A stretch of 7,815 nt of DNA from an uncultured Ruminococcus sp. (GTDB lineage Bacteria > Bacillota > Clostridia > Oscillospirales > Acutalibacteraceae), in assembly GCA_902766305.1 (NCBI GenBank), contig CACXDE010000159.1, positions 1 to 7,815 on the forward strand, read 5' to 3'. Every line of letters starts with the position of its first letter. Positions within the stretch are counted from its first letter, which is position 1. Shown one piece after another: positions 1-5,835 of this stretch. Under the pieces are notes generated by a model. It was not told the origin of the DNA and made no database searches. It worked only from the letters and a program-made list of their open reading frames with translations. A program made the position numbers and the translations under genes.

Positions 1-17
1 CGTGCGACAGCTTTGTT

Positions 18-46
18 ATAATACCACACTCTCCTCCAAATGTCAA
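18..46 (-). promoter_or_regulatory. Sigma-A promoter reading out of the left edge
   Basis: On the minus strand a perfect -35 box TTGACA (41-46) is followed, after exactly 17 bases, by a -10 box TATTAT (18-23), one base from consensus. Transcription would start near position 11 and leave the window leftward, so the gene served is not visible. The upstream transcription unit ends in a terminator at 160-193, so this is a new start rather than a read-through point. Confidence 0.8.
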
Positions 47-159
47 CACCTTTTTTCAATATTTTTTCCTCTTCTACAAATTGTATTTACATTTTATTGT
101 ATACGCTTATTATTACTTTATCCTGCAAATATATTTTACTCTCTGTTGATTTTTTAAAT

Positions 160-193
160 AAAAACATCACTGCACAATTTCAATGCAGTGACG
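160..193 (-). terminator. Rho-independent terminator of the 204-2702 operon
   Basis: Read on the minus strand, a 10-bp stem (184-193 with 165-174, one G.T wobble) closes a 9-base loop and is followed by five T residues (160-164) and more T-rich sequence. It lies 10 bases past the stop codon of the 204-806 gene, the last gene of the leftward unit. Confidence 0.85.
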
Positions 194-203
194 CTTTTCT
201 TAT

Positions 204-806
204 TTATTCCGAAGCAATATAGAACAACCTTCCTTCCAACGCTTCAGACACATCCTTACGAGTATGTCCTGCTACACTCACTACATACTCATCATTATTG
301 TATTCGATTATAAAGTCCTCAAAACCTTTAATATCTGATTCAGTCATATTATATTTTTCCGCTCTGTCCAGATATTCGATTTCAGCTTTATACATAGCAT
401 CAATCAGCTCATCCTTAGCCCCGGATGTGTATACAAACCTTTTATCTTTTACCGTATCATCGAACAGTGCCTGCATCAGATTATCATAGCAGTACTCCTG
501 AAAATCCAAAACCATCTCTGTCGTTCCTGTCCCATGAATAACATAGAACCTTAAATTTTCGTTGTCAGCAGGATGGAAATAATACAGAGTTTTATCGCCC
601 AGAATGTTTGTAGTATACTCTTTTTTCAGAGTTGCTGCTCTTATTCCAGGTATATTCTTTACTTCCTTGCCTTCATAGATAAAGCTCGCATTATATCTGT
701 CATTCAGTATTTTCTGTATCCGACTGATTTCCTTTTCTTCATCAGGGGTGTTCTGAAAAATCATCACTGCGACTAAAACCAGAACTATTACCACGGCAGG
801 AAGCAA
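204..806 (-). CDS. Small membrane-anchored protein of unknown function, 5' end apparently frameshifted
   Basis: I do not recognise a family. The open frame has 200 codons if begun at the TTG at 806. It opens with a hydrophobic stretch (residues 2-17, LPAVVIVLVLVAVMIF), which suggests one N-terminal membrane anchor with the remaining ~180 mainly charged residues outside the cytoplasm. The C-terminal part is acidic and mixed alpha/beta in character, with no visible catalytic motif. The TTG has no well-placed ribosome binding site. A strong AAGGAGG and ATG sit at 844-850 and 833-835 but run out of frame after a T7 run; one extra T would join them to this frame and give a basic leader (MRGIFFLRKS) before the anchor. 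The gene follows the 870-2702 gene by about 35 bases from that ATG, with no promoter or terminator between, so the two are probably co-transcribed. The protein is real or recently real; whether it is intact here is uncertain. Confidence 0.7.
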   Translation of the reverse strand: MLPAVVIVLVLVAVMIFQNTPDEEKEISRIQKILNDRYNASFIYEGKEVKNIPGIRAATLKKEYTTNILGDKTLYYFHPADNENLRFYVIHGTGTTEMVLDFQEYCYDNLMQALFDDTVKDKRFVYTSGAKDELIDAMYKAEIEYLDRAEKYNMTESDIKGFEDFIIEYNNDEYVVSVAGHTRKDVSEALEGRLFYIASE

Positions 807-814
807 CGATTTTC

Positions 815-850
815 TTAAAAAAATATTCCTCTCATCAGTGCTGCCTCCTT
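815..850 (-). other. Ribosome binding site, ATG and T7 run: apparent frameshift at the start of the 204-806 gene
   Basis: On the minus strand AAGGAGG (844-850) lies 8 bases before an ATG (833-835), an ideal initiation site. Reading from this ATG gives MRGIFF and then TAA at 815-817, because the T run at 817-823 has seven bases. With eight Ts the frame would continue as MRGIFFLRKS into LLPAVVIV and the rest of the 204-806 protein, giving a normal signal-anchor (positive charges then a hydrophobic helix). Either the window carries a one-base deletion (mutation, phase-variable tract or assembly error) or slippage at the tract restores the frame. Confidence 0.75.
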
Positions 851-869
851 GTTTGACAGATATAATCCG

Positions 870-2702
870 TCATCCCAGTTCCACTGTATCCTCTGATATT
901 ACATTTCCATACAGGTTTATCGTTTTCTTGTTTTTCGGATTTATCGGGTCTGTAAGGATTATGCAGATATTTTTCCCTTCTTTATCCTTTACATTGTCTT
1001 TAACCTGCTTTATGTCTGCCAATTTCTTGAACAGCATCTTTCCCTTCTTGTATTCGGCATCATAAAGGATATTGTCTTCTATCTTGTATCTTCCTTCGGC
1101 AGCCACAAATACATTATCAGCTGAACATTTAATACTGAATTTATATTTTCCCTCTCTGGTAAATTCCAGAATATATTGACACGGTTTGCCGCACTTTGTA
1201 CACATGCCGTCTTCGCTTTCCCAGACTGCCGGAGAACCATCGTCTCCTGCCGCACTTATCAGTTTGCGGAGAGTTGTTATCTTTTTCAGTATTTCATCTA
1301 CATCTTTATAACCCCTGAGCTGGTCATATCTTTTGAGCGCATCCAGATAGTCAAGTTTTTCATACTCAAGCCTTGCCGTCGTGTAAAGACATTGCTTGGC
1401 TTTTTCAGCACTGTCCTTGTAATCACCCAGAAAAGCATATTTTTCATACGCAGTTTTAAAGTATTGTTTGTTTTCGTCTCTGCCTGCCTGGAGATAAAGC
1501 TTGTCTTCCGAATTTTTGAACGTCTCATCGTCCTGTCCGTCTATTTCCGCAAGCGTTTTCATAGCCTCCATATACTTTCCTTCGGTGTACAGCTTATTTG
1601 CATAATTCTTGATATTTTCAATGTATTTTGCTTCCGAATCGCTGTATGTGCTTATAGAAAGAAACATTTCCGCCGCTTTTTCATAGCTTCCGCTCTGAGA
1701 ATAGCTTACAGCCTTGGTATATGTACATTTGTAGACCATCTCGGCACTGTCAAGATAGTCTCCCATCTTTTCAAATTTAAGTCTTGCAGAATCATACGAT
1801 CCTTTTTCGTACTCGTCCATAGCCATATGATAGTTAAAGTAAGGCAGTCCGTAAAAAATACCATAGTATCCGCCGACACCTAAAACAAGCACGAGCAATA
1901 TTATCGGGATTATTTTTCCGGCCTTTTTCTTGCCCTCACTTTTCATGACCTGTTTTTTGTACGCATCCTTACGTTTTGAAAATTCCTCCCTTGCTCTTTC
2001 TCTGTCCAGACGCTCCTGCTCTGCCGCCCTTGCTCTCATCTGTTCAAATTCTGCTTCGCTTTGTTCCTGCTGCTGTTTCAGATAATCAATATCCGTGTTA
2101 AGCCGAAGCCACTCTTTTTCAACCGAACAATTGAAGCATCTTTCCTCATCATTCCAGTTCAGAGCACCGCAGGCACAAAGCCAGTAATTATTTTCAAATT
2201 TAGGCTGTAAGCTGAGCTTGGTATGGTCTATATCTATCTTGCCGCAGTCCTCCATGAACTGTTTGTGAAAGTCCTTCTGCACATTGAATATGCTTTCCTG
2301 CACCAGACTGATATTGAATCTTTTTTCGTCCTTGTTATTCCACGTCTGACCGGATGTTGTTGTAACTGATTTAAGGACAAATTCAATATTTCTTGTCTGC
2401 TGATTTTTAATCTTGAAGGGTACCTCCGTGCCGAACTCCTTATTCCTGACAATATCAAATCCGTCATACCGGCAGTCCCTGACTACAGCTATAGGATTAC
2501 GTATCGAATCATAGCAGATTATATCGCAAACCATACTGCTGATATTTTCAGGCTGAACATTCATAAACTTTGCGTAGGCAAAAATCGCCCCGGCATTCAT
2601 ATCCAGTTCAAGCTTCATCGACTGAAGCGACACAGGTGAACCTGCAAACCACAAGTGTATATTCTTTTCTTCAAGAAGCTTTTTCTTTTCTTCCTTATCC
2701 AT
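870..2702 (-). CDS. Zinc-ribbon, single-span membrane protein with TPR-like repeats
   Basis: The function is unknown; the architecture is clear. Residues 1-165 form an uncharacterised, beta-rich cytoplasmic domain. Residues 174-192 form a RanBP2-like zinc ribbon: W174, C176, C178, N182, C189, C192, with the family's Cx3Nx6Cx2C spacing but only one residue between the first two cysteines. Residues 205-260 are a charged, Gln/Glu/Arg-rich probable coiled coil ending in a basic cluster. Residues 263-288 are one membrane span. Residues 290-480 contain about five degenerate TPR-like units with recurring G-x-Y-x-x-A and Y-x-D-S motifs. The C-terminal 490-610 region is beta-rich and begins with CTKCGKPC (501-508), a possible second metal site. 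By the basic residues before the span, the zinc ribbon should be inside and the repeats outside. The ATG at 2702 follows GGAGAAGG (2705-2712). The gene is first in a leftward pair with 204-806 and has its own promoter at 2828-2856. A role in scaffolding or sensing at the membrane is only an inference. Confidence 0.9.
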   Translation of the reverse strand: MDKEEKKKLLEEKNIHLWFAGSPVSLQSMKLELDMNAGAIFAYAKFMNVQPENISSMVCDIICYDSIRNPIAVVRDCRYDGFDIVRNKEFGTEVPFKIKNQQTRNIEFVLKSVTTTSGQTWNNKDEKRFNISLVQESIFNVQKDFHKQFMEDCGKIDIDHTKLSLQPKFENNYWLCACGALNWNDEERCFNCSVEKEWLRLNTDIDYLKQQQEQSEAEFEQMRARAAEQERLDRERAREEFSKRKDAYKKQVMKSEGKKKAGKIIPIILLVLVLGVGGYYGIFYGLPYFNYHMAMDEYEKGSYDSARLKFEKMGDYLDSAEMVYKCTYTKAVSYSQSGSYEKAAEMFLSISTYSDSEAKYIENIKNYANKLYTEGKYMEAMKTLAEIDGQDDETFKNSEDKLYLQAGRDENKQYFKTAYEKYAFLGDYKDSAEKAKQCLYTTARLEYEKLDYLDALKRYDQLRGYKDVDEILKKITTLRKLISAAGDDGSPAVWESEDGMCTKCGKPCQYILEFTREGKYKFSIKCSADNVFVAAEGRYKIEDNILYDAEYKKGKMLFKKLADIKQVKDNVKDKEGKNICIILTDPINPKNKKTINLYGNVISEDTVELG

Positions 2703-2801
2703 AGCCTTCTCCGTTCTGCTTTCATTCTTGTTTCAGAAAGCCTGTATATGTCTTATACTATAAAAAACACAAAACAACTATTTCCGTTTCAAATATTATC
2801 G

Positions 2802-2814
2802 GCGCAAACTGCGC
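2802..2814 (-). other. Small hairpin at the 5' end of the 870-2702 transcript
   Basis: Just downstream of the predicted start of transcription (near 2821, minus strand) lies GCGCA, a 3-base loop and TGCGC. It forms a short GC-rich hairpin at the very 5' end of an otherwise AT-rich leader of about 118 bases. Hairpins in this position often stabilise mRNA. No T-tract follows, so it is not a terminator. Confidence 0.45.
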
Positions 2815-2827
2815 ACACTACAAGTAC

Positions 2828-2856
2828 ATTTTATTACACTTTCTCTGTTTTGTCAA
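2828..2856 (-). promoter_or_regulatory. Sigma-A promoter of the 870-2702 / 204-806 operon
   Basis: On the minus strand a perfect TTGACA (2851-2856) is separated by exactly 17 bases from TAAAAT (2828-2833), one base from consensus. Transcription should begin near 2821, giving an untranslated leader of about 118 bases before the ATG at 2702. The promoter lies in the spacer after the 2916-3761 gene, for which I see no convincing terminator, so some read-through into this operon is possible. Confidence 0.82.
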
Positions 2857-2915
2857 GAATTATTAATAACTCTGTTATTTTTTGTGCAATTCCTAAAAAC
2901 CAGCTAAGCTAAATT

Positions 2916-3761
2916 TTAACCTGACAGATCAAACATACATTTTGCCTTGATATTTCGTATTATCAGATCGTTTGCAAAAGCTCTGTAAATATCGCCGCAT
3001 GACGAAGGCACAATATCTCCAAGCTGTTTTTGTCTGCATACAGAGTACAGCGCCGACATAAAATACCACAGTTCAGTGTTTTCAGGACATATAGATACCA
3101 ACTCTTCCGGATAGTCTGCTGTATAACGGCAAATAATATTTCCGCTCAGCGAAACCGCCGGTCTGTCAACAGTAAATATTATAGAAGATTCCGCTGTTGG
3201 AATCTTTTTCCTTATAACATCAGGTGCAACAATAATATCGCCGCAACATATGTCATAGATCTCCGTACTGACTCTTATTACAGCACCTGTATCAGCTGTT
3301 ATGCGTTCGGCTTCGTTTTCGTAGAAAGCCGGCATATCAGTCACAACAGTTATATCTGATGTATAATTCAGCAATCCGCAAAGCATGGACGGATATTCAG
3401 CTTCCGGATCAAAGTATGCTATTTTCAGATTTTTAGGATAGATATCCGCCTGCGAAAGAATACTGACCAGATAATTCCTCATAAGACATCTCTGCAAAGA
3501 AAAGCTTTCAAATCTTCTGAACGGCGTATTAAACAGATTGACATTTTTATCACACAGAACCACCTTGTTGAAGCCTATGCACTTTTCATATATCTTATCA
3601 AACCTGACTGCTCCCCTGTACCTGTGATATGTTATGTTGAACAAGGAGATATTTTCGTACCTAATTATATCCGTATCTATCCTGTAGGGTACAAAGAAAC
3701 TTTTTATTTTTTCCGGGAAAGTATCCGCCTGTTCGCTTTTAATATGCAGTGCAGTAATCAT
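2916..3761 (-). CDS. Conserved-looking protein of unknown function with a Rossmann-like middle
   Basis: I do not recognise this 281-residue protein. It has no signal peptide and no membrane span, so it should be cytoplasmic. Residues 111-180 alternate short hydrophobic strands and helices (LKIAYFD, ITVVTDM, AVIRVST, DIIVAPDV), the pattern of a Rossmann-like alpha/beta fold, but no GxGxxG nucleotide-binding loop is present. Residues 190-215 add further strands (SSIIFTVDRP, GNIICRY). The protein is rich in cysteine for its class (C61, C70, C92, C128, C172, C173, C211, C225, C242, C255, C275), but these are scattered rather than arranged as a metal site. The ATG at 3761 has an ideal ribosome binding site, GGAGGT (3771-3776), 9 bases upstream. 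It stands alone: a repeat-filled spacer lies upstream, and its stop is 60 bases before the next promoter. Ordinary codon use and a clean start make it a real gene; its role is open. Confidence 0.85.
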   Translation of the reverse strand: MITALHIKSEQADTFPEKIKSFFVPYRIDTDIIRYENISLFNITYHRYRGAVRFDKIYEKCIGFNKVVLCDKNVNLFNTPFRRFESFSLQRCLMRNYLVSILSQADIYPKNLKIAYFDPEAEYPSMLCGLLNYTSDITVVTDMPAFYENEAERITADTGAVIRVSTEIYDICCGDIIVAPDVIRKKIPTAESSIIFTVDRPAVSLSGNIICRYTADYPEELVSICPENTELWYFMSALYSVCRQKQLGDIVPSSCGDIYRAFANDLIIRNIKAKCMFDLSG

Positions 3762-3823
3762 TATGTTCTAACCTCCAATAAAATCTGATTTCTTGTAGTT
3801 CATCAAAAGTGCAGCGCATCCAA

Positions 3824-3858
3824 GTGTGGAAGGTGGAGTGTGGAGTGTGGAGTTGATA
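3824..3858 (+). repeat. Heptanucleotide tandem array, GTGTGGA type
   Basis: Five successive 7-base units in strict register: GTGTGGA, AGGTGGA, GTGTGGA, GTGTGGA, then a degenerate GTTGATA. A related array lies in the opposite orientation at 4049-4083. The two bracket the hairpin repeat at 3929-3962. Confidence 0.8.
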
Positions 3859-3890
3859 AAGCACAGAAGTTACTCTAAGCTTTATAACAC

Positions 3891-3928
3891 TGCCATCCTC
3901 AGCACCCATTGTCCTCCTGAACGCCACA
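3891..3928 (+). repeat. Two degenerate partial copies of the hairpin repeat's left half
   Basis: TGCCATCCTCAGC (from 3891) and TGTCCTCCTGAACGC (from 3910) resemble the TGTCATCCTGAGCGC that starts the full hairpin copy at about 3930. They are spaced by 19 and 20 bases. They look like decayed, tandemly duplicated left arms with no matching right arms. Confidence 0.5.
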
Positions 3929-3962
3929 CTGTCATCCTGAGCGCAGCGAAGGATCTTTATCA
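3929..3962 (+). repeat. Hairpin repeat copy A (34 nt)
   Basis: This 34-base unit is identical, without a mismatch, to the reverse complement of 7097-7130. Its core (3934-3954) folds as ATCCT / AGGAT around a tandem G.A mismatch, a GC clamp and a GCA loop. It lies between genes, beyond the terminator at 4133-4163 and upstream of the 2916-3761 gene. Similar short palindromes are known to be scattered in many bacterial genomes; that is recalled, not searched. Confidence 0.85.
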
Positions 3963-3965
3963 ACA

Positions 3966-3993
3966 GTTGTAAGCTCCAAGCTCAAAGTAAAGA
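3966..3993 (+). repeat. Heptanucleotide array immediately after hairpin copy A
   Basis: Four 7-base units in register, GTTGTAA, GCTCCAA, GCTCAAA, GTAAAGA, all starting with G and ending in A. They start four bases after hairpin copy A. At copy D the same side of the hairpin (read on the minus strand) also runs straight into 7-base units, including GTTGTAA. Confidence 0.6.
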
Positions 3994-4048
3994 TCATTCC
4001 TCAAAAAAGTAAAAAGTCTGATATGTCACTGCTTTGAGCTAATTTCAA

Positions 4049-4083
4049 TTCCACCCTTGACCTTCCACACTCCACCCTCATAA
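4049..4083 (-). repeat. Heptanucleotide tandem array, inverted partner of 3824-3858
   Basis: Read on the minus strand, the 7-base units TTATGAG, GGTGGAG, TGTGGAA, GGTCAAG, GGTGGAA follow one another in register. They match the GTGTGGA/AGGTGGA family on the plus strand at 3824-3858, so the pair forms inverted ends of a roughly 260-bp block. Confidence 0.75.
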
Positions 4084-4132
4084 TGCTTTGACTTTAGTAT
4101 AATGATATGCGTTCATCGGAGATTTAAGACAT

Positions 4133-4163
4133 AAAAAAACAGACCCGATTTTTGTCGGGTCTG
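4133..4163 (-). terminator. Rho-independent terminator of the lipoprotein gene
   Basis: On the minus strand a perfect 9-bp stem, CAGACCCGA with TCGGGTCTG, closes a 6-base loop and is followed by seven T residues (4133-4139). It starts 6 bases after the stop codon at 4170-4172. Confidence 0.95.
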
Positions 4164-4169
4164 CCGCTA

Positions 4170-4670
4170 TTATGACAGAGATGAATCTCTGCTGCTGTCA
4201 TCTCTGTTTTCGTCATTGTCGCTTACAGCATTAGATATACCGTCTCTTATACCGTCCGCCGCATTCTCAGCGGCATTTCTCATATCCTCACCGGCACTTT
4301 CAAGTCCTTCTCTCGCATTGTCAGCTGCACTTTCAGCACCGCTTGCTGCATCATCAACAATATCTGAAAGAGTATTGTCTTTATCATCACCGTCTCCTAT
4401 GAGACCATTATCATCCGTAACGACACCGCTTTCAGCTTCATCTTCTCTGTTGTCATCAGCAGATGTTAAACTGTTCTCAGCACTGTTTTCCAAGCTTCTC
4501 TCTATACTGTTTTCCATACTGCTTTCTGCGCTGCTGTCGATCACAGTATTTGAAGACTCCGGACGGCTCTGAACTGAATTTTCCGGTTTGTCGCTTGTAT
4601 TGCTCTTGCAGGCTGCAAAGCACATACAAACCGCTAAGGCAGATATGACCGCTATCGCTGCTTTTTTCAT
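4170..4670 (-). CDS. Serine/acid-rich lipoprotein with four 11-residue helical repeats
   Basis: The 166-residue product starts with a lipoprotein signal peptide: KK at 2-3, a hydrophobic core at 4-19 and a lipobox FAAC with the lipidated cysteine at C21. It should therefore be anchored on the outer face of the membrane. Residues 22-50 are a Ser/Asn/Pro linker. Residues 52-67 are four tetrapeptides (MENS, IERS, LENS, AENS). Residues 68-107 are acidic and disordered in character. Residues 108-151 form four consecutive 11-residue units, with alanine fixed at unit position 8 and small or hydrophobic residues at 1, 4 and 5. This pattern resembles the 11-mer amphipathic helices of LEA-type proteins. 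The C-terminal tail is again Ser/Asp. No enzyme domain is present. The ribosome binding site is weak (GCGGGG about 8 bases before the ATG). The gene is monocistronic, with a strong terminator at 4133-4163. The lipoprotein call is sure; the role is unknown. Confidence 0.85.
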   Translation of the reverse strand: MKKAAIAVISALAVCMCFAACKSNTSDKPENSVQSRPESSNTVIDSSAESSMENSIERSLENSAENSLTSADDNREDEAESGVVTDDNGLIGDGDDKDNTLSDIVDDAASGAESAADNAREGLESAGEDMRNAAENAADGIRDGISNAVSDNDENRDDSSRDSSLS

Positions 4671-4776
4671 TTTTCATACCCCGCTCATAAAGTTTTTGGA
4701 CGTACCTTGAAAACTCCGAATAACATCTTTAAGATTATTAATGAGCTAATTTGACAAATTGCACAAACTACTTGTC

Positions 4777-4804
4777 ATTCTGAGGAGCGTAAGCGACGAA
4801 GAAT
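4777..4804 (+). repeat. Hairpin repeat copy B (divergent, long form)
   Basis: The unit folds perfectly end to end: ATTCT pairs with AGAAT, then tandem G.A mismatches, one G-C pair, a second tandem G.A, a GC clamp and a GTAA (GNRA-type) loop. The other copies have ATCCT/AGGAT, so both sides of one pair have changed together (C-G to T-A). Confidence 0.7.
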
Positions 4805-4834
4805 CTTTTGGATTACGCTGTTTTTGTGTAAAAG

Positions 4835-4856
4835 ATCCTTCGCTGACGCTCAGGAT
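4835..4856 (-). repeat. Hairpin repeat copy C
   Basis: On the minus strand, ATCCT, GA, GC, loop GTCA, GC, GA, AGGAT. It differs from copies A and D only in the loop (GTCA instead of GCA) within the core. It faces copy B and forms the right arm of the 4741-4925 palindrome. Confidence 0.75.
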
Positions 4857-4889
4857 GTCAGGTTGGCAGTAATAATATTAACAAAATCA

Positions 4890-4927
4890 TTGTGCATAAT
4901 CACGAACAATTATAAATTTGCTCATTT
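4890..4927 (+). repeat. 38-nt module, copy 1
   Basis: This stretch, beginning TTGTGCATAATCACGAAC, matches 7143-7180 at 36 of 38 positions. In both places it lies a short distance to the right of a hairpin copy in the same orientation (copy C here, copy D there), so hairpin and module travel together. Confidence 0.85.
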
Positions 4928-4953
4928 ATAGTTCAAGAGTTTTCTTAATGTCG

Positions 4954-4975
4954 TCTGTAAACTATTGTTTGCAGA
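4954..4975. other. Isolated hairpin in the AT-rich kinase upstream region (4928-5066)
   Basis: TCTGTAAAC pairs with GTTTGCAGA over 9 bp (one T.G wobble) around a TATT loop. It has no T-tract on either side and lies about 90 bases before the kinase promoter. The rest of 4928-5066 is AT-rich with no gene that I can support; a short direct repeat TTTATAGTTC occurs at about 4925 and 5035. Confidence 0.4.
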
Positions 4976-5066
4976 AAGCAGAAAAATATTCACTACATAA
5001 GCAAAGAAATAATTTGTCATTTTTAATAAAAATTTTATAGTTCTTGTAAAAATATTGTAATAATCA

Positions 5067-5095
5067 TTGACTTATGAGATAATTGATTGTATCAT
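5067..5095 (+). promoter_or_regulatory. Sigma-A promoter of the kinase gene
   Basis: TTGACT (5067-5072), one base from consensus, is followed after exactly 17 bases by TATCAT (5090-5095), also one base off. Transcription should start near 5102, leaving a leader of about 57 bases before the ATG at 5159. Confidence 0.75.
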
Positions 5096-5158
5096 AGTTA
5101 TATACTGTTATCACAAATAACAGATTTATGAAAATCATCGGATACGGAGGGATACATA

Positions 5159-5791
5159 ATGCCTAATACTGTAATAACTATTGCAAGAGGTTACGGAAGC
5201 GGAGGACGTGTCATAGGACAGAAGCTTGCCAAGGCTATGAATATAGCTTACTATGACAGGAACATTATTTACCTTACATCGGATAAGAGCGGTCTGGATC
5301 CTCAGTTTTTCAGCCTGCACGATGAAAATATAAAGCCCGGCTTTTTTGAAAGGCTGACATACTTTTCAAAGAAGGATATACCGCCTGAGAGCCGGCGTTT
5401 CAGTTCAAAGGAAAATGTATTCCGCTACCAGCAGAAAATGATAAGAGAGCTTGCAGAAAAAAGCGACTGTGTTATCATCGGACGCTGCGCCAACCATACG
5501 CTGAAAAACTGCGGACATGATCTTCTGCGTGTCTTTGTATGGTCGCCGCATGATGTCTGCGTAAAAAATGTCATGAAAAAACTCAGCATCCCTCGTGATG
5601 ACGCTGAGAAAATGGTAAACGATATAGACAAGCACCGCCGTGAATATTTCAAATACTATACCGGGAACGACTGGGAATCCGCCGTCAACTATGATCTGTG
5701 TATAAACAGCTCCGAATACTCTACCGAAGAGGCTATAGAGCTTATCAGAAGAACCGCTGAGCTGAAAAAGCAGATAGTCAAACAAATGTAA
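5159..5791 (+). CDS. Cytidylate kinase-like protein (Cytidylate_kin2 family)
   Basis: This 210-residue cytoplasmic protein belongs to the Cytidylate_kin2 family, distant relatives of CMP kinase found in many Clostridia. The N-terminal VITIARGYGSGGRVIG (5-20) stands where a P-loop is expected but has the family's GSGG-R-x-IG form instead of GxxGxGKS. Next come YYDR (31-34), the hydrophobic strand and turn VIIGRCAN (105-112), DKHRREYFKYYTGNDW (157-172), which should form the lid with arginines near the phosphates, and YDLCINSS (178-185). The family's NMP phosphorylation role is assumed by similarity; most members have no tested substrate, so it should not be labelled cmk. From memory the GRCA motif is usually followed by Asp, here Asn112. 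The ATG at 5159 has GGAGG (5146-5150) 8 bases upstream. The gene is monocistronic, with its own promoter and a terminator at 5836-5861, and converges on rpmA. Confidence 0.9.
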   Translation: MPNTVITIARGYGSGGRVIGQKLAKAMNIAYYDRNIIYLTSDKSGLDPQFFSLHDENIKPGFFERLTYFSKKDIPPESRRFSSKENVFRYQQKMIRELAEKSDCVIIGRCANHTLKNCGHDLLRVFVWSPHDVCVKNVMKKLSIPRDDAEKMVNDIDKHRREYFKYYTGNDWESAVNYDLCINSSEYSTEEAIELIRRTAELKKQIVKQM

Positions 5792-5794
5792 TAA

Positions 5795-5835
5795 CCGGCG
5801 AGCCGCACCCGCAGGAAGTGCCCTTGGGGTGCCGG
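5795..5835 (+). other. GC-rich structured segment in the kinase 3' untranslated region
   Basis: Immediately after the stop codon the sequence turns strongly GC-rich. Two mutually exclusive folds are visible: GCACCC (5805-5810) with GGGTGC (5827-5832), extended by CCG/CGG; or CCGGC (5795-5799) with GCCGG (5831-5835), enclosing a small GCAC/GTGC hairpin. It leads straight into the terminator at 5836-5861. I do not recognise it as a known RNA family. Confidence 0.5.

Larger units (their letters stand above)
4741..4925. repeat. Imperfect ~185-bp inverted repeat (MITE-like) holding two hairpin copies
   Basis: The outer ends pair as ATGAGC (4741-4746) with GCTCAT (4920-4925). Further in, GCACAA (4761-4766) pairs with TTGTGC (4890-4895). 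Further in still, hairpin copy B (4777-4804) lies opposite hairpin copy C (4835-4856), with AATCTTTT and AAAAGATC-type flanks facing each other across a ~20-base centre. The left arm is shorter and more decayed. No transposase is visible, so if mobile it would be non-autonomous. It sits between the divergent lipoprotein and kinase genes. Confidence 0.65.

Noticed and set aside
1176..1883. A 235-codon plus-strand open frame inside the 870-2702 gene
   Set aside because: It lies antisense to a well-supported gene with clear domains, has no ribosome binding site, and its product is a hydrophobic/basic mix typical of the reverse frame of an AT-rich gene.
3739..3963. A 74-codon minus-strand frame upstream of the 2916-3761 gene
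   Set aside because: It is composed mostly of the repeat DNA (hairpin copy A and the heptamer array) and overlaps the good start of the next gene.
4083..4104. TTGACT and TATAAT on the plus strand near 4088-4103
   Set aside because: The two boxes are only about 4 bases apart and cannot form one promoter; nothing resembling a -35 lies 17 bases before the TATAAT.
4477..4677. A minus-strand frame beginning 7 bases before the lipoprotein start
   Set aside because: It is a shifted frame of the lipoprotein gene; the lipoprotein frame has a signal peptide, ordered repeats and a matching terminator.
4700..4730. A CTTGAAAACTCCGAATAAC-like stretch resembling rRNA operon spacer sequence
   Set aside because: No rRNA or tRNA sequence is nearby, and the match is short and AT-rich, so chance is the better explanation.
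5405..5785. Minus-strand frames of up to 126 codons inside the kinase gene
   Set aside because: Shadow frames of the clearly recognised Cytidylate_kin2 protein.
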